The notes: generated by a model not told the origin, from the letters alone. Shown: positions 43,854-52,762, counted from the stretch's first letter. The stretch is DNA of 64,000 nucleotides from AP-16 sp036395835 (GCA_036395835.1 DASWCW010000273.1:1-64000), one strand, 5' to 3'. Made by a program: numbers and translations.

Positions 43854-46469
43854 GTGCCGCTAGCCCGCCGCAAAGCCAAATCCGCTTCGCGCACCAAAGT
43901 CGAGGCGCGAGGCCGGCGCGATCCGCTCAAGACCTATCGCGAGAAGCGGGATTTCCGGCGAACCGCCGAACCGGAGCCCCGCGTCAAGCCCGGCACCGGC
44001 TGGCAATTCGTGGTGCAAAAGCACGCCGCGCGGCGGCTGCACTACGATCTGCGCCTCGAGCTCGACGGCGTGCTCAAGAGCTGGGCGGTGACGCGGGGGC
44101 CGAGCCTGGTCCCGGGCGAGAAGCGCCTCGCGGTCCAGACCGAAGACCACCCGATGGATTATCTGGAATTCGAAGGCAACATCCCCGAGGGCGAGTACGG
44201 CGGCGGCTCGGTCATCGTTTGGGACCGCGGCCATTGGGTGCCGGACGGCGATCCGCATCACGGCCTCAAGAAGGGTCATCTCACGTTTTCGCTGGACGGC
44301 GAGCGGCTCAAGGGCCGCTGGCATTTGGTGCGCATGCGGCCGCGCCCCGGCGAGAAAAAACAGCAATGGTTGCTGTTCAAGGCCCGCGACGAATACGCGC
44401 GCGAGGCGTCGGATCCGGCGATCGTCGAGGAGGCCACGACCTCGTTTCTCACTGGACGCGAGATCGAGGACGTCGCCGCGGAGGACGAGTTGCGCCCGGA
44501 CCACGCCGAGCGCACCGAGGTCGCGCGCCGGCGCACGGCGGAAATTCCCGATCCGGCGCGGCTTCCCGGCGCCAAGAAAGCCATGCTTCCGGTATTCGTC
44601 GAGCCGAGTTTGGCGCAATTGGCCGACCGGCCGCCGAAGGGCAAAGACTGGGTTCACGAAATCAAATTCGACGGCTATCGCATCCAGGCTCGCATCGACG
44701 GCCGCAGTATCAAGCTGCTCACCCGCAAGGGGCTCGATTGGACTCAGCGTTTCCAACCGGTTGCCACCACATTGAAAAAGCTGCGGCTGGGCTCGGCCCT
44801 GATCGACGGCGAGATCATCGTCGAGGCTCAGTCCGGCGTACCGAGCTTCAGCGAACTGCAGCAAGCGCTAAGCTCCGGCAGCAAGGATCGGTTTCTCTAT
44901 TACGTATTCGATCTGTTGTATTGCAACGGCGTCGACTTGCGGAACGTGGCGCTCGTCGAGCGCAAGGCGTTGCTGGATCGAGTCCTGGAGCCGATTGCCG
45001 AGAGCGCCAATGTTCGCTTCAGCGAGCATCTCGAGCAGGATGGCGCGACCATGCTCGATCACGCCTGCCGGATGGGACTCGAAGGGATCATATCCAAGCG
45101 CAGAAACGAGCCCTATCGGTCCGGCCGGGGCGAGCACTGGATCAAGAGCAAATGCGTCGAGCGGCAGGAATTCGTGCTGCTCGGTTACGTGCCCTCCACG
45201 GTAGCGAAGGGCGCGGTCGGCTCGCTGGTGGTGGGTTATTACGAGGCCGGAAAGCTCGTCTACGCCGGGCGCGTCGGAACCGGGTTTTCCGCCGACGTGG
45301 CGCGCTCGCTGCGCAAGCAGCTCGAGAAAATCAAGGCGGCAAGGCCCGTATTGGGCAAGCCGCTTCCCGCGGGGGCCGACAAGGGCGTGATCTGGGCCGA
45401 GCCTCGTCTCGTTGCCGAAGTCGAATTCCGCGGCTGGACCCACGATGACGTGCTTCGGCAGGCATCCTACAAGGGGCTGCGGGAGGACAAGCCGCCGGAG
45501 GAAGTCGTGCGCGAGAAGGCGTCGGGATCGGCGAGAAAAACCAAGACGGCGGAGCGGGCCGACACCGCGAACGGGATCGCGGGGGTTCGGCTCACCCACC
45601 CGGAGCGCATCCTGTGGGAAGGCCAGGGCGTCACCAAACAGGGCCTCGCCGAATTCTACGTCGAGATCGCCGATTGGATCCTGCCGCACCTGGTCGGACG
45701 GCCGCTGAGCCTCGTGCGCTGTCCAACCGGCGCCATGCATCAATGCTTCTATGCGAAGCATGCCTGGGCCGGGCTCGCCAAAGCCATTCGGCCCGTGGAC
45801 GTCGGTGAAGCGAAGCCGATGCTCGCGATTTACGATTTGGAGGGGCTGATCGGCCTGGTGCAGGCAGGTGTGCTCGAGATCCACCCGTGGGGATCCACGG
45901 TCGAGGATCTCGAACGGCCCGACCGCCTGATCTTCGATCTCGATCCGGGCGAGGGCGTCGCCTGGGACGCGATGCTGGCCGCCGCGGCGGAAGCCCGGCA
46001 ACGGCTCGAGGATCTGGGCCTGGAAAGTTTCCTGAAGACCTCCGGCGGAAAAGGCCTTCACGTCATGGTGCCGATCGAGCCGGAACTCGATTGGGATCGC
46101 GTCAAGGCGTTCACCAAAACCATCACCGATGCCATGGCGGCAGACGCGCCCGATCGTTACGTAGCGACCATGTCGAAGCAATTGCGGCGCGGGAAGATCT
46201 ACGTCGATTATCTGCGCAACGGCCGCGGGGCGACCGCGGTCGCCGCCTATTCGACGCGGGCCCGGCCGGGCGCGCCGGTGTCCACGCCGCTCGAATGGCA
46301 GGAGCTGTCGAAGGCGATCAAGCCCGATCATTTCAACATCGACAACCTGCGGCAGCGGCTCGCCTTCCTAAAACGCGATCCATGGCAGGGCTTTTTCGAC
46401 ATCCGTCAGCGTCTGCCGCAGTCGGCGGTGCCGGCCGCCGGCAAGAAATCCCGGCGTCGACGCTCATGA
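43854..46469 (+). CDS. ligD: Multidomain ATP-dependent DNA ligase D (non-homologous end joining)
   Basis: Repairs double-strand breaks with Ku. 871 residues from GTG 43854 (AGGAAGGG upstream). Domain order is 3'-phosphoesterase (about 40-190: HAARRLHYDLRLELDGVLKSW, DYLEFEGNIPEGEYGGG), ligase (about 250-540, nucleotidyl Lys271 in EIKFDGYR, then EGIISKRRNEPY) and polymerase/primase (about 575-855, LIFDLDPGEGVAWD, LKTSGGKGLHVMVPI). This PE-ligase-polymerase order is the Pseudomonas/rhizobial type. No ku gene is visible in the window. An EcfG-type promoter lies upstream, consistent with known stress and stationary-phase control in rhizobia. It overlaps the next gene by 4 bases. Confidence 0.96.
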   Translation: MPLARRKAKSASRTKVEARGRRDPLKTYREKRDFRRTAEPEPRVKPGTGWQFVVQKHAARRLHYDLRLELDGVLKSWAVTRGPSLVPGEKRLAVQTEDHPMDYLEFEGNIPEGEYGGGSVIVWDRGHWVPDGDPHHGLKKGHLTFSLDGERLKGRWHLVRMRPRPGEKKQQWLLFKARDEYAREASDPAIVEEATTSFLTGREIEDVAAEDELRPDHAERTEVARRRTAEIPDPARLPGAKKAMLPVFVEPSLAQLADRPPKGKDWVHEIKFDGYRIQARIDGRSIKLLTRKGLDWTQRFQPVATTLKKLRLGSALIDGEIIVEAQSGVPSFSELQQALSSGSKDRFLYYVFDLLYCNGVDLRNVALVERKALLDRVLEPIAESANVRFSEHLEQDGATMLDHACRMGLEGIISKRRNEPYRSGRGEHWIKSKCVERQEFVLLGYVPSTVAKGAVGSLVVGYYEAGKLVYAGRVGTGFSADVARSLRKQLEKIKAARPVLGKPLPAGADKGVIWAEPRLVAEVEFRGWTHDDVLRQASYKGLREDKPPEEVVREKASGSARKTKTAERADTANGIAGVRLTHPERILWEGQGVTKQGLAEFYVEIADWILPHLVGRPLSLVRCPTGAMHQCFYAKHAWAGLAKAIRPVDVGEAKPMLAIYDLEGLIGLVQAGVLEIHPWGSTVEDLERPDRLIFDLDPGEGVAWDAMLAAAAEARQRLEDLGLESFLKTSGGKGLHVMVPIEPELDWDRVKAFTKTITDAMAADAPDRYVATMSKQLRRGKIYVDYLRNGRGATAVAAYSTRARPGAPVSTPLEWQELSKAIKPDHFNIDNLRQRLAFLKRDPWQGFFDIRQRLPQSAVPAAGKKSRRRRS

Positions 46470-47995
46470 TCGCCCGGCGCATCCTCCCATTCGCGCTGGC
46501 GTTGGCGGTGCTTGCGCCGGCGTGGGCGGAAGAGCCGCCGGGGCGGCCGCCGGCCAATGCGCAACGCGAGCAGCAGCAGCAACCCGGCCCCGGCGTTCTG
46601 CGGCTGCTGCCGGGCGATGCCGTCGGCGAGCACTCGATCGAGCTTGCGTCCGGCAAGCTCGCCTACACGGCGACTGCCGGCACTTTTTCGCTGATCGACC
46701 AATCCGGCGAGCGCAAGGCCGACGTTTTCTACACCGCCTATGTGGCCGGCGGCGACACCGCGAGCCGGCCGGTGACCTTCGTGTTCAACGGCGGCCCCGG
46801 CGCCGCATCGGCCTTTCTGCATCTGGGGTTGGTCGGTCCGAAGCTCGTCGACTTCGGCCCGCAGGGCCGCGACGGCGCCGCCGCGCGGCTGCGCGAAAAT
46901 CCCGAGACGTGGCTGGCGTTCACCGACCTCGTTCTGATCGATCCGGTGGGCACGGGCTGGAGCCGCGCGCCGAAGCCCGACGACGCGAGCGCGTTCTACA
47001 ACATCCGCCGCGACGCGGAATCGATTGCGAAAATCATCGCGCTCTATGTCGCCAAGAACGGCCGCAGCGGCTCGCCCAAATATCTGCTGGGCGAAAGCTA
47101 CGGCGGTTTCCGCGCGGTGAAAGTCGCGAAGATTCTGCAGGAGGATCAGGGCATCGTCGTTTCCGGCATCGTCATGGTGTCGCCGCTGCTGGATTCCGAA
47201 TTTCTGTTCGGCAGCAGCCGATCCCCGCTCCGGGCGGCGCTGCAGCTCCCCAGCCTGATCGCGACCGAGCTCGAGCGTCAGCACGCCTTCAGCGCCGCCG
47301 CGCTCGCGGAGGGCGAGCTTTTCGCCATGACCGAATATCTCGCCACGCTTGCCGGGCCGCCGCCGACCGGGGCGAAGGCCGATGCATTCTACGGCAGACT
47401 CGCGCAGTTCTCCGGCCTGCCGCTGGAGACCGTGGTCAAGACCCGCGGGTTCATTCGCGACGTCTATTTGAAGAACCTGCGTGCCGGCCAGGATCAGGTG
47501 GTGAGCCGTTACGACGCAAGCTTCGCGGCGCCGGACCCCTATCCGGAAGCCGACTCGTCGCGCGGCCCGGATCCCATCCTCGATGGCTTCGTGCGGGCGC
47601 TCGGCGGGATGTTCGTGGGCTACGCGCGCAACGAGCTCGGATTCAAGACCGACATCACCTATGCGCTGCTGGCCTCCGAGGTCAGCCACAAATGGAACTG
47701 GCACGAGGGCGGGGGCTGGTCGCGGCCAAGCGTGCAGGACGACATTCGCGACCTGCTGGCGCTCGATCCCTCGCTGCGCATGCTGGTCGCGCACGGTTTG
47801 AGCGACATGGTGCTGCCCTATGCGGTCTCCCGCTACGTGATCGACCATCTGCCGCAGATCGGCGCGCCCGGCCGCGTCGAGCTCAAGCTCTACCGCGCAG
47901 GGCACATGTTCTATTTGGACGATGCGCCGCGCAGGGCGTTCACGGCGGAGGCGAGGGGGTTTTATCAGGCGATCCCGTCGAACCCGACGCGTTGA
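46466..47995 (+). CDS. Secreted serine carboxypeptidase (peptidase S10)
   Basis: 509 residues. A signal peptide (1-21, ending APAWA) is followed by a Gln-rich linker and an alpha/beta hydrolase of the S10 family. FVFNGGPGAASAFLHLG forms the oxyanion region, LLGESYGGFRAVK holds the nucleophile Ser, and HGLSDMVLPY and AGHMFYLD hold Asp and His of the triad. S10 enzymes remove C-terminal residues from peptides; this one should act outside the cytoplasm. Its ATG overlaps the ligD stop (ATGA), so it is coupled to a DNA repair gene without a clear functional link. Confidence 0.88.
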   Translation: MIARRILPFALALAVLAPAWAEEPPGRPPANAQREQQQQPGPGVLRLLPGDAVGEHSIELASGKLAYTATAGTFSLIDQSGERKADVFYTAYVAGGDTASRPVTFVFNGGPGAASAFLHLGLVGPKLVDFGPQGRDGAAARLRENPETWLAFTDLVLIDPVGTGWSRAPKPDDASAFYNIRRDAESIAKIIALYVAKNGRSGSPKYLLGESYGGFRAVKVAKILQEDQGIVVSGIVMVSPLLDSEFLFGSSRSPLRAALQLPSLIATELERQHAFSAAALAEGELFAMTEYLATLAGPPPTGAKADAFYGRLAQFSGLPLETVVKTRGFIRDVYLKNLRAGQDQVVSRYDASFAAPDPYPEADSSRGPDPILDGFVRALGGMFVGYARNELGFKTDITYALLASEVSHKWNWHEGGGWSRPSVQDDIRDLLALDPSLRMLVAHGLSDMVLPYAVSRYVIDHLPQIGAPGRVELKLYRAGHMFYLDDAPRRAFTAEARGFYQAIPSNPTR

Positions 47996-48022
47996 CCCGA
48001 AGGTTTGCAGCACGAAGCCGCG

Positions 48023-48442
48023 CTAATGCACATTGATCGTGACGGTGGTCGATCCGTTCTTGCCGTTGCCGTACATGACCTTGTAGGCGAGCGTATCGGT
48101 CCCGCGGAATCCCGGGTGCGATCGATACATGATCTGGTTGCCGCTGATGGACTTACCGGCGCAGCGCCCCGTGCTTCCCGATCGCGGCGCGCTTGCGGCG
48201 ATGATGCTGACGCTCGGGACGACCGTCACCTTGCCATTGCCAGGTTGGCTCGTGATCGTGACCGAGGTGGGCAGCGGCTTGCAGCTCGCGTCCCACGAGC
48301 GTTCGTCGACGAGCAGCGCTTCGACGCCGGATTCCGCCGAGCGCGTCAGCTTGATTTCCTGGGCGAGGGCGCTCGTGGCGGTGAAAATCGCGATTGCCGG
48401 AACGATCGCGCGAATGACAATCCCTGCGGCTAGCTGAACCAT
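48023..48442 (-). CDS. Secreted Ig-like small protein of unknown function
   Basis: 139 residues from ATG 48442 (AAGGTG upstream; GTG 48451 is possible). A signal peptide ends SALAQ near residue 28. The mature part is beta-rich with LPTSVTITSQPGNGKVTVVP, a region of Ser/Gly, then MYRSHPGFRGTDTLAYKVMY and STTVTINVH, a pattern like bacterial Ig-like or cadherin-like tandem beta domains (xGxDTxxYxV). Two cysteines may be bridged. Convergent with the S10 peptidase, 27 bases apart. Function unknown. Confidence 0.65.
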   Translation of the reverse strand: MVQLAAGIVIRAIVPAIAIFTATSALAQEIKLTRSAESGVEALLVDERSWDASCKPLPTSVTITSQPGNGKVTVVPSVSIIAASAPRSGSTGRCAGKSISGNQIMYRSHPGFRGTDTLAYKVMYGNGKNGSTTVTINVH

Positions 48443-48515
48443 GGCAATCACCTTGTTGGCCTTTCGTTATCGGCGGCCGCGAGCAAGCTGCCGTGACAAG
48501 TCGACATCGCGACGG

Positions 48516-49028
48516 TTATTCGACCGAATGCGACAGCGTACCGGATCCCTCGATGGTGCCGTCGTTGTGATACCAATCGACGCTGCTGTGATCGGATGAA
48601 AAAACCAGGCGAACATTGTCGGGCTTATAGCCGGGAGAGGCGTTGATCACTGTCGTCCTGCCTTCGAAGGTCCGGTCATCGGTCATTTTGCCGACCAGCC
48701 CGATCTCATTGAGGAGCTTTCCATCGAAATCGTAGATCAGCACTTTCCCGGTATTCATGTCCGGGTTCAGCGTCAGGCGATACGTTCGGGTGGCCTGCGG
48801 CTCGCCGCCGAGGAACCGCCGATCGACCTTGCCGGCATAGGTGCCCGGCATGTCCGCGGGCGCTGGCACGGCCTGGGCGATAAGCCGCTCGGACCGGGCC
48901 GTGCCGTCCGCAGCCGGTCCAGCGAACTGAGGCTCCGCCTGATGCAGGCGCACGGTTTCGACGGCGTTCGCCCAGACCGACGTCGGCGCAAGCAGCATAG
49001 CTGCGGCGATCAGCAAGATTTGAACCAC
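48516..49028 (-). CDS. Secreted protein of unknown function
   Basis: 170 residues from a GTG start at 49028 (GGGGGC upstream). A signal peptide (1-20, ending VWANA) is followed by a linker rich in Ala and a beta-rich C-terminal half: TRTYRLTLNPDMNTGKVLIY, FDGKLLNEIGLVGKM, RLVFSSDHSSVDWYHNDGT. The repeated short beta strands suggest a lipocalin- or META-like barrel, but I cannot name a family. It lies upstream of the 48023 gene on the same strand, 73 bases apart, so the two may be co-transcribed. Confidence 0.62.
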   Translation of the reverse strand: MVQILLIAAAMLLAPTSVWANAVETVRLHQAEPQFAGPAADGTARSERLIAQAVPAPADMPGTYAGKVDRRFLGGEPQATRTYRLTLNPDMNTGKVLIYDFDGKLLNEIGLVGKMTDDRTFEGRTTVINASPGYKPDNVRLVFSSDHSSVDWYHNDGTIEGSGTLSHSVE

Positions 49029-49335
49029 GGTATGCCCCCGGGACCGCGCGATCGAGCCTAGCGGAGGCGATTTGGCGCTTCAACACGGGCCTGGACGCCG
49101 GTTGCCCAAATCCGAGGCAGCGCCATTCATCCGAGGTTCAGCATGCGAAGCCCTATTGCAAAGGCAGGACGGGCGGAACTCGGTCTTGTCAAGCCTGCTG
49201 CCGCGCGTCATATCCTGTTGCGGGGATGTCGGGGATGATTCGGGGGCGCCCCGCCATAGCGTTGGCCATCTGAGCTACAATTTTGCCAGATTTGGTCCAT
49301 AGCAGGCCTGCGGGCACGGGTAAGGGGATTCGTTC
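49029..49335. other. Divergent intergenic region before the response regulator
   Basis: 307 bases. One GGAAC (near 49173) lacks a CGTT at 16-17 bases. No gene, repeat or promoter is supported here. Confidence 0.45.
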
Positions 49336-49803
49336 ATGAAGCCGCTGCGAATCGAGATGACCCGGGATTCTGAATCCGGGCGTGCCGGCATTCCCGCCGC
49401 CGATGCCCAGCTTGCGCGACGCATTCTCATTGTCGAGGACAATTACTTCGTCGCGCATCAATGCGAGAGCGCGCTCGTCGAAGCCGGTTACGACGTCGTC
49501 GACATCGTCGAAACCGCGGACCAAGCCGTTCAAGCAGCGCTGGACCGCCGGCCGGCACTGGTCCTGATGGACATCTATCTTCCCGGCAAGCGCGACGGCA
49601 TCGACGCTGCGGTCGAGATCTTGCAGCGCTTCGGCATTCGCAGCATCTTCGCTTCGGCGCTCGCCGATACGGCCGTGAAGACGCGGGCCGAGCTCGCACA
49701 ACCGCTGGCGTGGCTCGCCAAGCCCTTCAACGATCGCAAGCTCGTGGCGACGGTCAAATCCGCGCTCGACGAAGTGAATGCTCTGCCGCAGACGCAACCC
49801 TGA
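49336..49803 (+). CDS. Single-domain response regulator (receiver protein)
   Basis: 155 residues: a short N-terminal extension, then one receiver domain (about 28-145) and no output domain. The acidic pocket is VEDN (Glu34, Asp35), the phosphoacceptor Asp79 is in LVLMDIYLPG, Ser107 replaces the usual Thr, and Lys129 is in AKPF. Stand-alone receivers of this form act as phosphate shuttles or sinks in the general stress pathway of Alphaproteobacteria (SdrG-type), but here the alpha4 motif reads IFASALAD rather than the FATG motif. No kinase gene is adjacent, so partner and pathway are unknown. Confidence 0.82.
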   Translation: MKPLRIEMTRDSESGRAGIPAADAQLARRILIVEDNYFVAHQCESALVEAGYDVVDIVETADQAVQAALDRRPALVLMDIYLPGKRDGIDAAVEILQRFGIRSIFASALADTAVKTRAELAQPLAWLAKPFNDRKLVATVKSALDEVNALPQTQP

Positions 49804-49947
49804 TCCTTGTTCGGCGCCGCCCTGGCGGACGGCTGCAATCGACGCAGCTGTATTTCGGAAGCGCGACCGCCGCAAGCGCAGCCGGACGAATCCGGAACCT
49901 TGAATCGGCGCCTTCGCGTTAAGGTGTCCGATCCGCCGGAGAACCAC

Positions 49948-50283
49948 ATGCCCAAGCTCGGCACGGTGGCGCTGATCGGGGTATCGGGGAAGCGCTACGA
50001 GTTCGATATCTATCTGCGCGAGGACGCATTCAAGGCACTGGGTGCCGTGTATTTCCTCGCCAAACGCATTCCATTCGCCGAAGCGGAGGCGGAATACACC
50101 TGGATCTACGTGGGCGAGAGCGCCGACATTTCCCAGCGGCCGCTTTCCGTCAAGCACAAGCCGTGCATCGACGCCAACGAAGCGAACTGCCTCTGTCTCC
50201 ACCTGGAGGATGACGCGCAGGCGCGGACCGCCATCGTGACCGATCTCGCCCGGGCCTATGATCCGCCCTGCAATCGCGACTAG
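49948..50283 (+). CDS. Small protein with degenerate GIY-YIG-like pattern
   Basis: 111 residues from ATG 49948 (CCGGAGAA upstream). The order of elements resembles a GIY-YIG fold: GAVYFLAKRI (first strand), then YTWIYVGESADISQRPLSVK (YIG strand, helix with Arg) and an HKP segment, ending with a helix. The catalytic Glu of true nucleases is not evident, so it is perhaps inactive or only structurally related. Three cysteines are clustered near CIDANEANCLCLHLE. A GGAAC/CGTT pair 27 bases upstream has an 18-base spacer. No recognised named family. Confidence 0.5.
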   Translation: MPKLGTVALIGVSGKRYEFDIYLREDAFKALGAVYFLAKRIPFAEAEAEYTWIYVGESADISQRPLSVKHKPCIDANEANCLCLHLEDDAQARTAIVTDLARAYDPPCNRD

Positions 50284-50706
50284 ACCACCGATCCGCAACG
50301 CGGCCGACCGGGGGAACCAGGGGCCGAATCGGCCGTTGGCGTGTGCGGTCTTTGGCGGGACCGTAACCCCCTCCATGGGGTTTCCTCCCTCGACTTGGGC
50401 CGCTCCGGCATATCCGGGCGGCTCTTTTCTTCTCGCAACCGGGCAGAGCCGGACGCCCATGACGATAGGCTCCCCGGGCCGAGGCCTCGAAGCGCATCGA
50501 TGTGCTCAAAGCCAAGCTCGCCAAGAAGAAGAACGCGGGATCGGAGCGCGCTGGCTGAATGCCGGGTTCACCATACGAGCAAGCAGAACACCGGGCCGTT
50601 GGCTCGGCGTTCGGCGCTTGTCGGCATGCTCGACCCGCTCGTCCTGCTCGTGACGCCGGGACTGTGCGTACGGGCGGGACGCTGGCGCCCTTCCGTGCCG
50701 ACGAAC
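50284..50706. other. Intergenic region with terminator and a short coding relic
   Basis: 423 bases. It holds the terminator-like hairpin at 50399-50430. Around 50481-50560 a short plus-strand frame reads EASKRIDVLKAKLAKKKNAG before a stop, which looks like the lysine-rich end of a lost or very small gene; no start is convincing. Confidence 0.4.
50399..50430 (+). terminator. Rho-independent-like terminator
   Basis: GCCGC-T-CCGG, loop CATAT, CCGG-GCGGC, followed by TCTTTTCTTCT. It lies about 115 bases after the 49948-50283 gene on the same strand. Confidence 0.5.
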
Positions 50707-51216
50707 TCAGGCCTGCTTGCGCGCGCCGCCCTCGCCCTCGGCGAGGATTTGCGTGTCGATCGAGATCGAAAGCGGAATGTCGCTGCCGACGAAGATCGGA
50801 TGGAGCACATGCGACCGGTAGCGCCAGATATTGTCTTCGGCGAGCACGCAATCGCAGCTCAGATCCGCGACCAGCATCGGCGGCCGTTCTCCCTGGAACG
50901 GCGGCCGGCCGTCGGCGCGGTAGAGGCTGATCACGCCGGTGATATGCGCCTGCTTCTCGTCCTGCGAAGCTACTTGCAAATTGTTGATCAGATGCCGCGT
51001 GGTCGTGTGGCCGCGCTGCCGGCGCCAGGCGTAGAACGCGCGGATCTTGTCGTGTCCCCGGAACTGGTTGTCGCCGACCGCGAACAGGCCGTCGTTCACA
51101 TAAAATTCGTGGGCTTTGATTCCGGCATTGAAATCGACGTCATACCAGTAGTTCGTCTCCAGGCGGTGGAGCGCGAACCACAGCGCCGCTTCATCGCGAT
51201 CATGGATGCCAGGCAT
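50707..51216 (-). CDS. SnoaL/NTF2-like protein (ring-hydroxylating dioxygenase beta-subunit fold)
   Basis: 169 residues from ATG 51216; an in-frame GTG at 51258 is the alternative. The cone-shaped NTF2-like fold is suggested by ALWFALHRLETNYWYDVDF, YVNDGLFAVGDNQFRGHDKI, then AFYAWRRQRGHTTTRHLI and DVDCVLAEDNIWRY-like strands. Enzymes of this family act as cyclases, isomerases or dioxygenase small subunits; no catalytic set can be assigned. No oxygenase alpha-subunit gene lies nearby. A one-mismatch EcfG-type site (GGAAC-N17-TGTT) is at 51263-51288. Confidence 0.65.
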   Translation of the reverse strand: MPGIHDRDEAALWFALHRLETNYWYDVDFNAGIKAHEFYVNDGLFAVGDNQFRGHDKIRAFYAWRRQRGHTTTRHLINNLQVASQDEKQAHITGVISLYRADGRPPFQGERPPMLVADLSCDCVLAEDNIWRYRSHVLHPIFVGSDIPLSISIDTQILAEGEGGARKQA

Positions 51217-51354
51217 GGCGGGTTGCGTGCGGGACGATGCACCTCCGGATCCTCGCACCTAGAACAGAATTCCGTCGAGCGCGGTTCCACTTCCCACGCC
51301 GGCGGATCGGCGGCAACCTGCAACGCACTCTTGCCGGATCAGCTCGCCCGACTG

Positions 51355-51690
51355 TCAGCCGCGCTTGCGGGTTCTCGTCCGCGCCGCCCGCGCCGGCCGG
51401 GCCGTCCGCGCCGCGCGCGGGCGTGCCGGAGCGCGTTTCGAGCTTGGCTTGGCGCGCCGCTTCGCTGCGCGCGGGGGCGGATGCTTGACCGGCGAGGCCG
51501 GCCGGACGAGCTGGCTCTCGCCGACGACGCGGTCGTGCGGCTCGCGCGCGCTCTTGATCTGATAGAAGAACTCGCCGTTGTGATCCGGCAGCTGGCGCAC
51601 GATCTGATATTCGGTGGTGGGGGCGGATCGCTGGTGAAAAGCGGGAACGAAGTCGACTTTCTCGCCAACGCCGAATTTATGTTCACTCAT
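51355..51690 (-). CDS. Small basic protein with Ala/Arg/Lys/Pro-rich tail
   Basis: 111 residues from ATG 51690. The first 60 residues form a small beta-rich domain (MSEHKFGVGEKVDFVPAF, EYQIVRQLPDHNGEFFYQIK, HDRVVGESQLV), typical of short rhizobial proteins with an SH3-like look. The remaining 50 residues are almost only Arg, Ala, Lys, Pro and Thr, a histone H1-like tail likely to bind nucleic acid. The ribosome site is weak. Function unknown; nucleic acid binding is inference from composition. Confidence 0.58.
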   Translation of the reverse strand: MSEHKFGVGEKVDFVPAFHQRSAPTTEYQIVRQLPDHNGEFFYQIKSAREPHDRVVGESQLVRPASPVKHPPPRAAKRRAKPSSKRAPARPRAARTARPARAARTRTRKRG

Positions 51691-51956
51691 ACAAGCCGCG
51701 GAACAGGAGGATCGATCCGCCACCTTATCGGGTTTCGTGAAAATTGCCAAGGCCGATCAAGGCCTTGCAGTGCTCGCTGCGGCGATGGTTAAGGCCGTGC
51801 CGGCGCCTTCCAAGACCTCGAATCCGTGTCTATTTGACGCCTCCCGCAATTATTTGGACGAAACGGCGTCGATCCGGTATTTGTGCGATGCAGCATTTTC
51901 GCCGGGCTGCCGCTCCGGCACCCGGAGGGGCACGCCTGACGGCACGGCTCGAGGCC

Positions 51957-52355
51957 CTATGCCGGCGGTTTCCTGGCCAAGCGTTCGTTCACCCGCCCCA
52001 TATCGACGACCATTCTGTGGTGGGTTCCGCGCCCGATTTCCTCGATCTCGTCGCGGGCGCTCACCTTGAACTCGATGTGACGTCCATCGACCTTGGTGAC
52101 TTCCGCCTCGGCCCGCACTTCGTGGCCCAAGGGGGTGGCGGCGAGGTGTCGGACGTCGACCGCGGTGCCGACCGCGCTTTCGCCCGCATCGAGATAGCCG
52201 CGGATGGCGTCGAGCGCGGCATTCTCCATCGCCAGGATCATGACCGGCGTGGCGAGCACATTGGGCAGCGTGGGATCCTTGAAGCGGCTGGCGAGGTGCT
52301 CGGCGCGCACCCTCAGCTTGAAGCTGCCTTTGGCGCCTAGGGGAATGGAGCGCAT
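51957..52355 (-). CDS. Hotdog-fold thioesterase (FlK-like)
   Basis: 132 residues. The fold and motifs fit the fluoroacetyl-CoA thioesterase-like group: LPNVLATPVMILAMENAALD with a conserved Glu in the central helix, then GTAVDVRHLAATPLGHEVRAEAEV with the catalytic-type Thr and His, and a C-terminal GTHHRMVVDMGRVNER. These enzymes hydrolyse acyl-CoA esters. It is last of a run of same-strand genes behind livM and an ABM monooxygenase, suggesting that it frees a CoA-bound intermediate of whatever the transporter imports; substrate unknown. Confidence 0.82.
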   Translation of the reverse strand: MRSIPLGAKGSFKLRVRAEHLASRFKDPTLPNVLATPVMILAMENAALDAIRGYLDAGESAVGTAVDVRHLAATPLGHEVRAEAEVTKVDGRHIEFKVSARDEIEEIGRGTHHRMVVDMGRVNERLARKPPA

Positions 52356-52462
52356 GGGCTTCTCTCGCGGTTGCCGATACCTCAGGGACAGATATAACCG
52401 GAACCGCTCGGGCCCTGCAGCATGGCAAGCTTGCGCGCGCTCGAGCTGAACGGAAGTTGAGA

Positions 52463-52762
52463 TCAGAACCCCGTCACGGCCTGACGGATGTGCTCGACCT
52501 CGGGCGGGCTAGCAAAGCAATGTCCGACCAGCTTGCGCCATTGCTGAAAATCCTCGGAACTTCTGAACTCGACCGTGTGATTCTCGACCGTATCCCATTT
52601 GACCAACAGCCGGTAGCGCTGCGGCTTTTCCACCGAACGATGCAGTTCCATGCCTTTGCATCCGCGAGCGCGCTTGAAGAGCGGCGCCGCCTCTTTCACG
52701 CCCGCCTCGAACTCGGCTTCCAGTCCGGGCTTGATGTCGATCTGCGCAAGTTCCAGCACCAT
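52463..52762 (-). CDS. Antibiotic biosynthesis monooxygenase (ABM) domain protein
   Basis: 99 residues, one ABM/EthD-like ferredoxin-fold domain: LELAQIDIKPGLEAEFEAGV, FKRARGCKGMELHRSVEKPQ, RYRLLVKWDTVENHTVEFR, then a helix (QQWRKLVGHCF). Family members dimerise and are small monooxygenases or binding proteins for aromatic or quinone-like compounds. It lies 29 bases after livM, so it belongs to the transporter operon and precedes the thioesterase. Activity is inferred. Confidence 0.8.
   Translation of the reverse strand: MVLELAQIDIKPGLEAEFEAGVKEAAPLFKRARGCKGMELHRSVEKPQRYRLLVKWDTVENHTVEFRSSEDFQQWRKLVGHCFASPPEVEHIRQAVTGF

Noticed and set aside
49894..49920. GGAAC-N18-CGTT before the 49948 gene
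   Set aside because: The spacing is one base longer than the accepted range; kept only as a remark.
51263..51288. GGAAC-N17-TGTT before the SnoaL-like gene
   Set aside because: One mismatch in the -10 box and an uncertain gene start; not strong enough to annotate.
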